This document shows, one piece after another, positions 16,186 through 23,767 of a DNA stretch of 64,000 bases (within the stretch, counting starts at the first letter, position 1; each line of letters starts with the position of its first letter). The DNA comes from SIG622 sp045652245 (GTDB lineage Bacteria > Bacillota > Clostridia > Oscillospirales > CAG-382), in assembly GCA_045652245.1 (NCBI GenBank), contig JAZRTY010000006.1, forward strand, positions 1 through 64,000, written 5' to 3'. Made by a program: the position numbers and the translations under genes. The notes beneath the pieces are model-generated. The model saw only the letters and a list, made by a program, of their open reading frames with translations. It was not told the origin of the DNA and searched no databases.

Positions 16186-16413
16186 CCCCAAAATCCTCCG
16201 AACTTTTGTATTCCATAAATTGAATAATATTATAGCACACTTTGGGATTTTTTTCAAGCATCATAATATGAATTAACACAAAATTAAAATAAATTACCTA
16301 TTAAAATGATTACTTTTCTCGGTGTGCTATTGTGAATTTTATAAGAATAGGCACAAAGAATACTCCTTTAATTGTAAATAAATAATATTTTTTCAAAAAA
16401 ATCAAAAAAACAC
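16186..16413. other. Intergenic region between the serine hydrolase and rpmB
   Basis: AT-rich divergent gap. No gene, RNA or strong repeat is visible before the rpmB promoter. Confidence 0.5.
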
Positions 16414-16442
16414 TTGCAAAACAAAAACTGATGTGTTATAAT
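16414..16442 (+). promoter_or_regulatory. Promoter of rpmB
   Basis: TTGCAA (16414-16419), 17-base spacer, TATAAT (16437-16442). Transcription from here gives a leader of about 120 bases before the ATG at 16570, long enough for regulation, though I see no known leader motif. Confidence 0.7.
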
Positions 16443-16569
16443 AGTAATGTTGTTCAGTATGTGTAAATGTAATTTTTGTGTTTATATGTACTTGAAGTTT
16501 AAAAAAGTTCCACCTAAAAAAAGCACAAATACGGTGGATAATTCTCTTTATATCGGGAGGTGCAGTAAA

Positions 16570-16758
16570 ATGGCAAAGTGCGAAGTATGTGGTAAGGGCG
16601 TTACATTCGGACACAATGTATCCCACTCCAACAGAAAGACAAACAGAGCTTGGAAGCCTAACATCAGACGTGTAAAGGCAGTTGTTGGCAATGGCGAACA
16701 CAAGACAGTATATGTATGCTCTCGTTGTCTGCGTTCAGGTAAGGTTACAAGAGCGTAA
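16570..16758 (+). CDS. rpmB: Ribosomal protein L28
   Basis: 62 residues of the large ribosomal subunit. Starts MAKCEVCGKGVTFGHNVSHS, with SNRKTNRAWKPN and VYVCSRCLRSGKV. Both CxxC pairs are kept, so it is the zinc-binding (C+) form. ATG at 16570 with GGGAGG upstream; the larger frame from 16447 is not used. Monocistronic, with its own promoter and terminator. Confidence 0.97.
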   Translation: MAKCEVCGKGVTFGHNVSHSNRKTNRAWKPNIRRVKAVVGNGEHKTVYVCSRCLRSGKVTRA

Positions 16759-16788
16759 TTTATCTGAAAACATTAATAATGCACAAGT

Positions 16789-16815
16789 AAGGAAGGATTT
16801 TTATCCTTCCTTTTT
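16789..16815 (+). terminator. Terminator of rpmB
   Basis: Perfect 9-bp stem AAGGAAGGA / TCCTTCCTT (16789-16797, 16804-16812) followed by T5. Confidence 0.88.
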
Positions 16816-16842
16816 GTGTTTATATCTTTTATGCATAATACA

Positions 16843-16873
16843 AAACGGGCTGTTGCTTTTTGTGCAACAGCCC
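16843..16873 (-). terminator. Terminator of the HPr-like gene
   Basis: Perfect 10-bp stem GGGCTGTTGC / GCAACAGCCC (16873-16864, 16856-16847 on the minus strand), 7-base loop, then GTTTTG. It lies 44 bases after the stop of the minus-strand gene at 16917. Confidence 0.8.
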
Positions 16874-16916
16874 ATCTTTATTATTCATCTATGTAACTTT
16901 GAATACAACTTACTCT

Positions 16917-17144
16917 TTACGCCATATACTTATAAATTTTTTCGGGAAGATCAAGCAGTGTTTCACTTTCAACCGAAACGGTCGCCTCACCCATGAGATT
17001 AAGGCTGAAGATTCCAAGTATTGATTTTGCATCAACAATGTCGTTCCCTGTTGATATTTTTGCTTCAAAGGGGTATGTCGAAATGATTTTGCAGAATTCC
17101 TTGACATCGGTAATCGAGCTTAGCTTTACATTAAAGTTTATCAT
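16917..17144 (-). CDS. HPr-like protein lacking the catalytic histidine (Crh-like)
   Basis: 75 residues with the HPr fold pattern. The regulatory-serine segment is kept (DAKSILGIFSLNL, Ser41 matching Ser46 of HPr), and SVESE and LLDLPEKIYKYM match the HPr C-terminal half. The active-site loop GLHARPA is replaced by SITDVKEF, so there is no phosphorylatable histidine. B. subtilis Crh likewise lacks His15 and is phosphorylated only on Ser46 by HprK to act with CcpA. I infer a regulatory, non-PTS role. Own promoter and terminator; ATG with AAGG upstream. Confidence 0.8.
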   Translation of the reverse strand: MINFNVKLSSITDVKEFCKIISTYPFEAKISTGNDIVDAKSILGIFSLNLMGEATVSVESETLLDLPEKIYKYMA

Positions 17145-17173
17145 AATACCTTACCTTTTTCTTTTCTTTAAAA

Positions 17174-17200
17174 AATTCCAAACGCATAGCATTTGGAATT
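17174..17200 (-). promoter_or_regulatory. Leader hairpin of the HPr-like gene
   Basis: Inverted repeat AATTCCAAA / TTTGGAATT with a 9-base loop and a T run on the minus strand, between the promoter (17209-17237) and the ATG at 17144. It looks like a weak terminator and could act as an attenuator or as the end of the upstream pentapeptide gene's transcript. Confidence 0.6.
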
Positions 17201-17208
17201 CCTTGTTT

Positions 17209-17237
17209 ATTATATGTCAAAGGAGAGTTTTTGTCAA
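17209..17237 (-). promoter_or_regulatory. Consensus promoter of the HPr-like gene
   Basis: Minus-strand TTGACA (17237-17232), 17-base spacer, TATAAT (17214-17209): a full sigma-A consensus. Confidence 0.82.
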
Positions 17238-17327
17238 GCAAATTCGTCAAAATTCTGCTTTCTGTTGTATTTATGCACAAACACCACTGCGGTTTTTTGT
17301 ACATTTCGACAACATTTTTAGTCTTAA

Positions 17328-17939
17328 TCAAAAATCCTCACAAACAGCACCGAAGCTCTCTGCAATCATCAACGCCTGCTTCATAGAAATAACAGCCCCC
17401 TTAATATTACAAGAGGTCAGGTTACTACCGGAAAAATCTCCTTGCGTTATATTTGATTTTTCAAAGGAAACATTATTAAAGCTTGTACCGATAAATTTAC
17501 AGGAAAAAAGCTGCGATTCAACAAAGCTGCAATCGATAAGCTTTGCTTCGGTAAAGTTCATGTTGATGATATCTTTTTTACGATATCTCATTCCGACGCA
17601 TATAGCATTAGTAAAATCGCACATATCAAAGTAGGCTCCCCCCATATCTGAATTTACAAAGGATGAGCCGGTAAAACGGCAATTTTCGAAGAATGCGGCA
17701 ATCAGATTTGAATGTGGAAAGATACAATTCAAAAACGTACAGCTTTGAAATTTTGCACCGGTAAAGTGTGTCATTGAGAAATTACAATTTTCAAATATAC
17801 ATTTGCGAAATTTTTTATCCTCAAGGTCCATAGCTGACATTATGCAGTTTTTAAAGCTTTTCTTTGAGAATTCGTCTCCGTCGAAATATCCGTAATCAGA
17901 AAAATCCTTTCCGATATACACTTCTTCATTAAGTATCAT
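17328..17939 (-). CDS. Pentapeptide-repeat protein
   Basis: 203 residues built almost entirely of A(D/N)LXX-like five-residue repeats with Phe or Leu at the centre (CIFENCNFSMTHFTGAKF, CTFLNCIFPHSNL, CSFVESQLFSCKF), which fold as a right-handed quadrilateral beta-helix. The repeats are Cys-rich. No membrane segment. Some relatives bind DNA gyrase, but function cannot be told from repeats. It follows the ROK gene by 22 bases and is probably co-transcribed. ATG with GGTGG upstream. Confidence 0.85.
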   Translation of the reverse strand: MILNEEVYIGKDFSDYGYFDGDEFSKKSFKNCIMSAMDLEDKKFRKCIFENCNFSMTHFTGAKFQSCTFLNCIFPHSNLIAAFFENCRFTGSSFVNSDMGGAYFDMCDFTNAICVGMRYRKKDIINMNFTEAKLIDCSFVESQLFSCKFIGTSFNNVSFEKSNITQGDFSGSNLTSCNIKGAVISMKQALMIAESFGAVCEDF

Positions 17940-17961
17940 TCAGTTCCACCTGCCTTATATA

Positions 17962-18858
17962 TCAATATTTTGCAGCGCCAATTATTCCTATATCATTCTT
18001 GAGCTTCGAAGTTTCAATTCTTACATCCTTAAAGCCTACCCTTTCACGGAGCGGCACGGAAAGATATTCGCCTTCCTTGGAAATAGCTCCACCTATTACA
18101 ATTATGTCGGGACGAAAAACATATGCAAGACTAACAAGTCCCACTGCTATGTAATCTATGTATTTTTCAACAACAGCTTTCCCTACAGGGCAACCGCTTC
18201 GCATTGCATCAAATGCAGTCTTGCCACTTACTCTGCCGCCTGCGTTCTTTATCTGGTGTGCCATAAGACTTTCGGGATTTTCATTTGCAGCCTCTCTTGT
18301 AAAATTACAAAGAGCAGTTACAGATGCGTACTTTTCATAGCAGCCGATTCTTCCGCAGCCACATTTTTCCCCGTCACTCTTGATACACATATGACCGATT
18401 TCTCCGGCTTTTCCGTTTGTTCCGAAATACGGCTTTCCATCGATTACAATTCCACCACCGACACCTGTTCCGAGAGTTACAAGTATCATATTTTTATATT
18501 CTTTTCCGTAACCGGCGTAGTATTCGCCGAGTACTGCACAATTTGCGTCATTACCGACACGTGCCGGAACTCCGAGGGCATCGGAAATCATACTGCAGAT
18601 AGGAGTATTTTTAAAGTTTATGTTAGACGCAAGCAGTATTACACCCTTTTCGCTGTCAACAAATCCCGGTGTTCCGATTCCTATCTTTTCTATCTTGTAT
18701 TTTTCCATAATTGTACGGCACATTTTTATTATATCGCTGATAATCTCGGTATCAGATCTTTTTGCAAGAGTAGGTATTTCAAATTTTTCGAGAATTCTGT
18801 TTCCGTCAACTACTCCCAATTTAATATTTGTACCGCCTATATCAATACCAAGTTCCAT
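17962..18858 (-). CDS. ROK family sugar kinase
   Basis: 298 residues. Phosphate loop GIDIGGTNIKLGVVDG, catalytic Asp in GNDANCAVLGE, LGTGVGGGIVIDG, GEIGHMCI, and zinc motif CGCGRIGCYEKYAS. A second glucokinase-like ROK protein in 5 kb, about the same length as the first but clearly diverged. It has no HTH domain, so it is a kinase rather than a repressor. Substrate may be glucose or another hexose. ATG with GGAGGG 5 bases upstream. Confidence 0.88.
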   Translation of the reverse strand: MELGIDIGGTNIKLGVVDGNRILEKFEIPTLAKRSDTEIISDIIKMCRTIMEKYKIEKIGIGTPGFVDSEKGVILLASNINFKNTPICSMISDALGVPARVGNDANCAVLGEYYAGYGKEYKNMILVTLGTGVGGGIVIDGKPYFGTNGKAGEIGHMCIKSDGEKCGCGRIGCYEKYASVTALCNFTREAANENPESLMAHQIKNAGGRVSGKTAFDAMRSGCPVGKAVVEKYIDYIAVGLVSLAYVFRPDIIVIGGAISKEGEYLSVPLRERVGFKDVRIETSKLKNDIGIIGAAKY

Positions 18859-18950
18859 TTTACCCTCCGGATTTTTTTACAATATTTTACAATTATTATA
18901 CCATATCTCACCTCTTTAATCAAGGAAAATAGATATACTATATTTCTCTA

Positions 18951-18991
18951 TTTGATATAAAATCTTTCGTGATTTTAATTGTTATATCAAA
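18951..18991. repeat. AT-rich inverted repeat downstream of the DUF4349 gene
   Basis: TTTGATATAA (18951-18960) and TTATATCAAA (18982-18991) form a 10-bp inverted repeat with a small nested stem (AAAATC/GATTTT). A second inverted repeat, TGTCCTGT/ACAGGACA, lies at about 19022-19048. Neither has a clear T run; they may be weak terminators for the lipoprotein gene. Nothing else is seen between 18859 and 19123. Confidence 0.4.
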
Positions 18992-19123
18992 ATGTAAAAA
19001 TCCCTCAGGTACAAAGCATAACTGTCCTGTCGGATACCCCAACAGGACATGTCAGCATAATTAATCAATTTCTATAATATTTTCGTTTTCCATTTCGAAA
19101 TCAAATTTGAGAAAATATTGCTT

Positions 19124-20119
19124 TTATTTATTTTCATTTTGAGAATTATTGATTTCTTCTCTTTCCGCCATAACCCTTGCTGCATACTCTGCTTTTTTCT
19201 TTTTGCTGCGTTTTACAAGTTTTCTTATAACTATAATTGCAACAACAATTATAACTGCCCAGATTGCGATAAAGATAATGTTATAGCTCAAAAATACCAC
19301 AAAATTCTCAAAACCGTCGCAAAACTCTGAAAGTCCACCTGAAAAAGCCTTGCCGATTCGCTCGCCAAACGTTAAAACCTTCGGCACTTCAATATCTTTT
19401 ACGCTTGTTTCCTGAAGATTTATTGTAACTGTCGAATAGCTTACAAGGGAATCAAGCTTGCGAAGGGCCCCTGTCATACTTTCAATCTCATATCGTACAT
19501 CCGAAAGCTCACGTTCAAGTGCAAGTACGTCGTCAAGCTTCTGTGCGTTTTTGAGTATTTCAAGAATTCTCTCTTCACGCAAAGTTGCACTTGCAAGTCT
19601 TGCCTCTGTATCATAATACTGCTCGGTCACATCATTGTTATTCTGACTTGAGCTTGTTACAACACCGATACCGCTTGTTTCTCCGATAAAGCTGTTGTAA
19701 TTTTCGACAGGAACTCTTATTATGTATCTTGAGCTTCTCTCTCTTCCGTCAAAGCCTCCGTTACTGTTTGAATTTTCAAAATATGCGTCATATTTTTCGC
19801 AAAGTGCATTCAGTGCTTCAAGTGACTTATCGTACTCTTTGGTTCTGATGTAGAACTCGGAGGTATATATAATTTTACGTTTTACGGTGTCCGGCTTTGC
19901 AGAACCCACCTCGGAAATTGAGTCATAAGCAAATTCTGCCTCCTCCATCGGAGCGTCATACTGAGCAAATAGCTTTGCATCCTCTTTCGTACTTGTGGTA
20001 TAAACATAATAACCTTCGGTGTCTGCATTTTTCATCTGGTTGTCCACACCCTTACCACACGAGGTAAGGCAAAGTACTGTTGCAAAAAGTATCGCCATAA
20101 GCTTCAGGTTCTTTTTCAT
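19124..20119 (-). CDS. DUF4349 lipoprotein
   Basis: 331 residues. Signal peptide with lipobox LTSC (Cys21), so it is an exported lipoprotein. The middle (about 80-250) is the DUF4349 domain: a strand-rich part, VPVENYNSFI, then a coiled coil (RLASATLREERILEILKNAQ and LALERELSDVRYEIESM). A membrane helix at about 272-297 is followed by a basic cytoplasmic tail. Function of DUF4349 is unknown; it resembles envelope-stress or anti-sigma-associated proteins. ATG with AAGGAG 8 bases upstream. Confidence 0.88.
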   Translation of the reverse strand: MKKNLKLMAILFATVLCLTSCGKGVDNQMKNADTEGYYVYTTSTKEDAKLFAQYDAPMEEAEFAYDSISEVGSAKPDTVKRKIIYTSEFYIRTKEYDKSLEALNALCEKYDAYFENSNSNGGFDGRERSSRYIIRVPVENYNSFIGETSGIGVVTSSSQNNNDVTEQYYDTEARLASATLREERILEILKNAQKLDDVLALERELSDVRYEIESMTGALRKLDSLVSYSTVTINLQETSVKDIEVPKVLTFGERIGKAFSGGLSEFCDGFENFVVFLSYNIIFIAIWAVIIVVAIIVIRKLVKRSKKKKAEYAARVMAEREEINNSQNENK

Positions 20120-20221
20120 AGTGATTTCTCCTTTTTGTGTCAGAATTCAAAAGTGTTTTCTACTTCTGTATCTGTTTTGACGAAAAAGAGTGAAAAAAAG
20201 TTCCATAATTTGTAAAAATAG

Positions 20222-20506
20222 TTAAATTTGTTTTTTCTCAACAAACCATCTGCTGCCATCAAGGTATAAATATGCTTCCCTTCCACGTATTCTGCAGGTA
20301 TATCGTATACCGCTGCCTCCACCCTTGAGACTTGCGCAGGGCCGGGAGTCAAGTACCTTGTCTATTTCAAATCTTCGTCCGTCGTCCCAAAGCACAACCT
20401 CGGGAATTATTATTCCGTGTGTATTGAAATACGCCTTAACGCAGACATAGGTTTTTATGTGTACGCTTTGCGGCGAATATACATTTAAATAATTTCTTTC
20501 TTCCAT
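20222..20506 (-). CDS. Small partner of the Y-family polymerase
   Basis: 94 residues from the ATG at 20506, which has AAAGGC 7 bases upstream; the frame from 20653 overlaps the polymerase and is not the start. The conserved C-terminal part (RFEIDKVLDSRPCASLKGG, GIRYTCRIRGREAYLYLDG, RWFVEKK) is found next to dinB/umuC-type polymerases in many Firmicutes, from memory. Being 19 bases after the polymerase it should be under the same SOS control. Biochemical role unknown. Confidence 0.78.
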   Translation of the reverse strand: MEERNYLNVYSPQSVHIKTYVCVKAYFNTHGIIIPEVVLWDDGRRFEIDKVLDSRPCASLKGGGSGIRYTCRIRGREAYLYLDGSRWFVEKKQI

Positions 20507-20525
20507 TTTTTTGCCTTTCGAAAAA

Positions 20526-21818
20526 TCAATGCTGTTTAAATACACCCTTAAGATTGCTCTCGTCCTTAACATTTGAGCTGACAAGTCCTTTGTCACACAT
20601 AAGTACTCCTCTTTGTACAGAAGAATAACCGTAACGGTCACGTATTGCATCAACGGCGTTATCTATTTTACTTATTTTCGTGCGTTTCGAGATTCCATCG
20701 TCAAAAATTGAAAGCTGAACAGGAGTATCGGCTCTCTCAAGGCTTGTAGCACGAATTCCCATACTTCTTATCGGAATGTGCCAGTCATAAACAGTGCGAA
20801 AAAGTCCGAATGCGGATTTTGCGATTGTAACTGTTGAATTTGTTGCAAATTCAAGCTTTATCTGATGATCATGCGTTTTAAGGTCAGCTTCACGAATAGA
20901 AATCTGCACAGTGTTACATTTGAGATTATGCTGTCGAAGCCTTGCACCTACGCTTTCAGCCAGCATATAGCACATTGCCCTGACATCCTCTTCATTTTCA
21001 AGGTCTCGAGGGGGCGTGCTTGAATTGCCAATCGACTTTATCTCCTCTTCCTCGCCATTCCTTGAAACAGGAGCTATATTCTCTCCCCTTGAATTCCTGA
21101 GCATCGTGATGCCGTTTTTCCCGAAAAGGGTTTTCACAAACGGCTCTGTAAGATTTGCAAGCTGTCCGATTGTATGAATACCGATTCCGGCAAGGGTATT
21201 GCTTGTGCTTCTGCCTATATAAAGCATATCTGACGCAGGGAGATTTGCAATTAAATCTGCATAGTCCTCAGGCGAAAAAACTGTTGTTGCATCAGGCTTT
21301 CGATAGTCAGAAGCAAGCTTTGCAAACATCTTATTGTAGCTTACTCCAACAGAAGCGGTAAGCCCTAATTCCTTAAAAATTCTGCCTCTGATTTCGTCGG
21401 CAATCCTTGCACCGTCAGAAAGAGTTTTCACACCGATGCTACCCGTCAGGTCAATCCACGCCTCGTCATCCCCAAAGGATTCCACCCGGTCGCTGTATTC
21501 AGAATAAATCTCCCTTACCATATGTGAATATTTCATATAGTTTTCGTAGTTTGCCTGCACCAGAACAAGACACGGGCATTTCTGCTTTGCCTGCCATATA
21601 GGCTCTGCAGTTTTAACACCGTATTTTTTCGCAAGTTCGTTTTTTGCAAGTACTATTCCATGACGTGCCTGAACATCCCCACATACTGCAACCGGGTGTC
21701 CACGAAGCTCCGGGTTCAGGGCACACTCACAGGAAGCATAAAAATTATTCAAATCAGAATGGAGTATCACTCTACCCCTGTTTACATAGGCGCCATACTT
21801 TGCCCTTTTGTCGATCAT
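20526..21818 (-). CDS. dinB: Y-family DNA polymerase (DinB/UmuC type)
   Basis: 430 residues. Translesion polymerase with catalytic acidic residues in LHSDLNNFYASCE and ESFGDDEAWIDLTG, little-finger domain in the C-terminal third, and a beta-clamp-binding peptide VQLSIFDD near the end. The palm motif has GDDEAW instead of the SIDEAF of E. coli Pol IV, as in the clostridial/UvrX-like branch. Start at ATG 21818 (GAGGTG 6 bases upstream); the frame's TTG at 21830 contains the ribosome site. Preceded by an SOS box. Confidence 0.92.
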   Translation of the reverse strand: MIDKRAKYGAYVNRGRVILHSDLNNFYASCECALNPELRGHPVAVCGDVQARHGIVLAKNELAKKYGVKTAEPIWQAKQKCPCLVLVQANYENYMKYSHMVREIYSEYSDRVESFGDDEAWIDLTGSIGVKTLSDGARIADEIRGRIFKELGLTASVGVSYNKMFAKLASDYRKPDATTVFSPEDYADLIANLPASDMLYIGRSTSNTLAGIGIHTIGQLANLTEPFVKTLFGKNGITMLRNSRGENIAPVSRNGEEEEIKSIGNSSTPPRDLENEEDVRAMCYMLAESVGARLRQHNLKCNTVQISIREADLKTHDHQIKLEFATNSTVTIAKSAFGLFRTVYDWHIPIRSMGIRATSLERADTPVQLSIFDDGISKRTKISKIDNAVDAIRDRYGYSSVQRGVLMCDKGLVSSNVKDESNLKGVFKQH

Positions 21819-21848
21819 TTTGCACCTCAATTTCCAGAATGGATGTTC

Positions 21849-21862
21849 CGAATATATGTTCT
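21849..21862 (-). promoter_or_regulatory. LexA (SOS) box
   Basis: CGAATATATGTTCT fits the Gram-positive LexA consensus CGAACRNRYGTTYG with two mismatches. It sits just downstream of the -10 box of the polymerase promoter, where a bound repressor would block transcription. Confidence 0.75.
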
Positions 21863-21868
21863 ATATTT

Positions 21869-21897
21869 ATTATAGCACACATTTTTCTTAAAATCAA
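21869..21897 (-). promoter_or_regulatory. Promoter of the dinB operon
   Basis: Minus-strand TTGATT (21897-21892), 17-base spacer, TATAAT (21874-21869), followed at once by the LexA box. Confidence 0.7.
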
Positions 21898-22004
21898 GAC
21901 CTTTTTACAAATTTCATAAATTTTGCATTCGGCATCTCCCACAGGTACAAAAAAGCTATTTTAAGCTTAAAATTTTAAGAAATTGTTAAAAATAATTAAT
22001 GGTA

Positions 22005-22033
22005 TTGACAAGTGTTCGTTTTTATGATAAAAT
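22005..22033 (+). promoter_or_regulatory. Promoter of the T-box leader
   Basis: TTGACA (22005-22010), 17-base spacer, TAAAAT (22028-22033). Confidence 0.78.
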
Positions 22034-22039
22034 ATGCCA

Positions 22040-22337
22040 AAATGAATAGTTTTTTTATAAACGCTTTGAAGCGGAATAGTATGTGTATATTCTCGTCGCA
22101 GAGAGAGATGTCGGCAGGTGCGAGACATTGACAGGTATATTCAGAACTCACCGACCAGCGGTTGTCGTGAAAGCAACATTGTTAGTAATGACAAACGGGA
22201 ACTCCCGTGACAGAGTTGAAATGTGTAAGCTTACGCATTAAAGTGCATCCGTTTTTCGGGTGAAGAAGAGTGGTACCACGGAGGTTTTATTACGCTTTCG
22301 TCTCTTTGTAGTCTCAAAGAGATGATGGCGTTTTTTT
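22040..22337 (+). promoter_or_regulatory. T-box leader, leucine specifier
   Basis: The T-box proper, AAGAGTGGTACCACGG, is at 22266-22281. The stem I 3' side reads GAACTCACC with the likely specifier codon CTC (Leu) at 22147-22149. A terminator hairpin (22292-22308 / 22315-22331) ending in seven T lies just before the coding region, and the T-box can pair to form the alternative antiterminator. Uncharged tRNA-Leu is expected to switch on the two downstream genes. The T-box is certain; the specifier is read by eye and is likely. Confidence 0.92.
22292..22337 (+). terminator. Regulated terminator of the T-box leader
   Basis: Long stem pairing ACGCTTTCGTCTCTTTG with CAAAGAGATGATGGCGT across a 6-base loop, followed by T7. 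It competes with the T-box antiterminator. Confidence 0.85.
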
Positions 22338-22374
22338 ATTTCAATTTTGTAATTTTTAAAGGAGTTGATACTAA

Positions 22375-23763
22375 ATGAAGAAAATTTTTGTTTCAGATAT
22401 CACATTAAAGGAGTTATCTCAAAATCGTGAACACTCTCTGCTTTTCAGAGAAAAGACTGCTATTGCTTCAGCTCTTGCCGGTCTCGGTGTTGACGCAATT
22501 GAATTGGCACCTGTCAATAATCTTCGTGAGGACAATATTATTTACGGCACAATTTCCTCTGTCGTTAAGAATTGTACTATTGCAATTCCCGTCGGATTTA
22601 CAGCCGACAGTGTACAGAACGCCTGGAGCTGTATTTCAAAAGCCGAAAAGCCGAGACTTCAGGTCGAGCTTCCGGTTTCTACCGTTCAGATGGAGTATAT
22701 TTATCATATGAAGGGCGAAAAAATGCTTGAGAAGATTTCAGAGCTTTGCTCTGCTTCAAAGGCACTTTGCGAGGATGTGGAATTTGTTGCAGGTGATGCA
22801 AGCCGTACAGAAATTGACTTTTTAATCAGTGCTTGTAAGACAGCTCAAAACAGTGGTGCTGCAATTATTACCCTTTGTGATGATGCGGGAGTGCTTCTTC
22901 CTGAGGAAATAGTAACACTTGTAAAACAGGTAAAGGCAGAAATTTCAGCAAAGGTATTCGTAAAAATCTCTGACAGAATAAATATGTCGGTAGCAGTAGC
23001 TTTTGCTGCACTTTGTGCAGGAGCTGACGGGGTAAAAACCACACTCGTTGGAGAAGATTCTTTAATCACAGGTAAAATTGCCGACACCATCAAGGAAAAG
23101 GGCGAACAGTTCGGTATTTTCACCGACCTCAACAGCACTCAAATTCACACAAGCGTAAACGAGCTTTTAAAGAAGGTTAACAAGAGTTCCTTCAATATAG
23201 AAAGAGCTGATAGCGAAAACGATGACGAAATACTGCTTGATTCCGACAGCACCTATGCACAAATCTGTGATGCAACAAGAGCTCTCGGTTATTCTCTTTC
23301 CGAGGAAGATAACAATGTAGTTTACAAGTCTGTAATTACTGTTTGCCAGAAAAAGAGCTCTATCGGAACAAACGAGCTTGAAGCAATTATTGCAAGCTCT
23401 GCGATGCAGGCACCCTCTACCTATCATCTTGAAAATTATACCACAAGCTGTGGAAACCTGACAAACTCTATGACACAAATTAAGCTTTCAAGAAATGATG
23501 AGGCAATTTACGGCGTAAGTATCGGTGACGGACCTATCGACTCCGCCTTCAGAGCAATTGAAAACAGCATCGGTGTTCACTATGAGCTTGATGACTTCAG
23601 AATTCAGTCTGTAACAGAGGGCAAGGAGGCTCTCGGTTGTGCCGTTGTAAAGCTTCGCAGTGGTGGTAAGCTTTATTCCGGCAGTGGTATTTCTTCCGAC
23701 ATTGTCGGTGCAAGTATCAGGGCATATTTGAATGCACTCAACAAGATAGTATTTGAGGTATAA
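22375..23763 (+). CDS. LeuA-like protein with degenerate catalytic site
   Basis: 462 residues. The N-terminal ~280 residues align by motif with the DRE-TIM barrel of isopropylmalate/homocitrate synthases (FVAGDASRTEIDFL matching the DASR segment, AALCAGADGVKTTLVG matching the late barrel strand). The active site is not kept: DTTLRDGEQ reads DITLKELSQ, and the metal motif HxHND reads VKISDR. Residues ~300-462 are a full LeuA regulatory/dimer domain (GDGPIDSAFRAIE, GISSDIVGASIRAYLNALN). I infer a non-catalytic or altered-activity protein that may still bind leucine. Behind a Leu T-box; ATG with AAAGGAG upstream. Confidence 0.8.
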   Translation: MKKIFVSDITLKELSQNREHSLLFREKTAIASALAGLGVDAIELAPVNNLREDNIIYGTISSVVKNCTIAIPVGFTADSVQNAWSCISKAEKPRLQVELPVSTVQMEYIYHMKGEKMLEKISELCSASKALCEDVEFVAGDASRTEIDFLISACKTAQNSGAAIITLCDDAGVLLPEEIVTLVKQVKAEISAKVFVKISDRINMSVAVAFAALCAGADGVKTTLVGEDSLITGKIADTIKEKGEQFGIFTDLNSTQIHTSVNELLKKVNKSSFNIERADSENDDEILLDSDSTYAQICDATRALGYSLSEEDNNVVYKSVITVCQKKSSIGTNELEAIIASSAMQAPSTYHLENYTTSCGNLTNSMTQIKLSRNDEAIYGVSIGDGPIDSAFRAIENSIGVHYELDDFRIQSVTEGKEALGCAVVKLRSGGKLYSGSGISSDIVGASIRAYLNALNKIVFEV

Positions 23764-23767
23764 TAGA

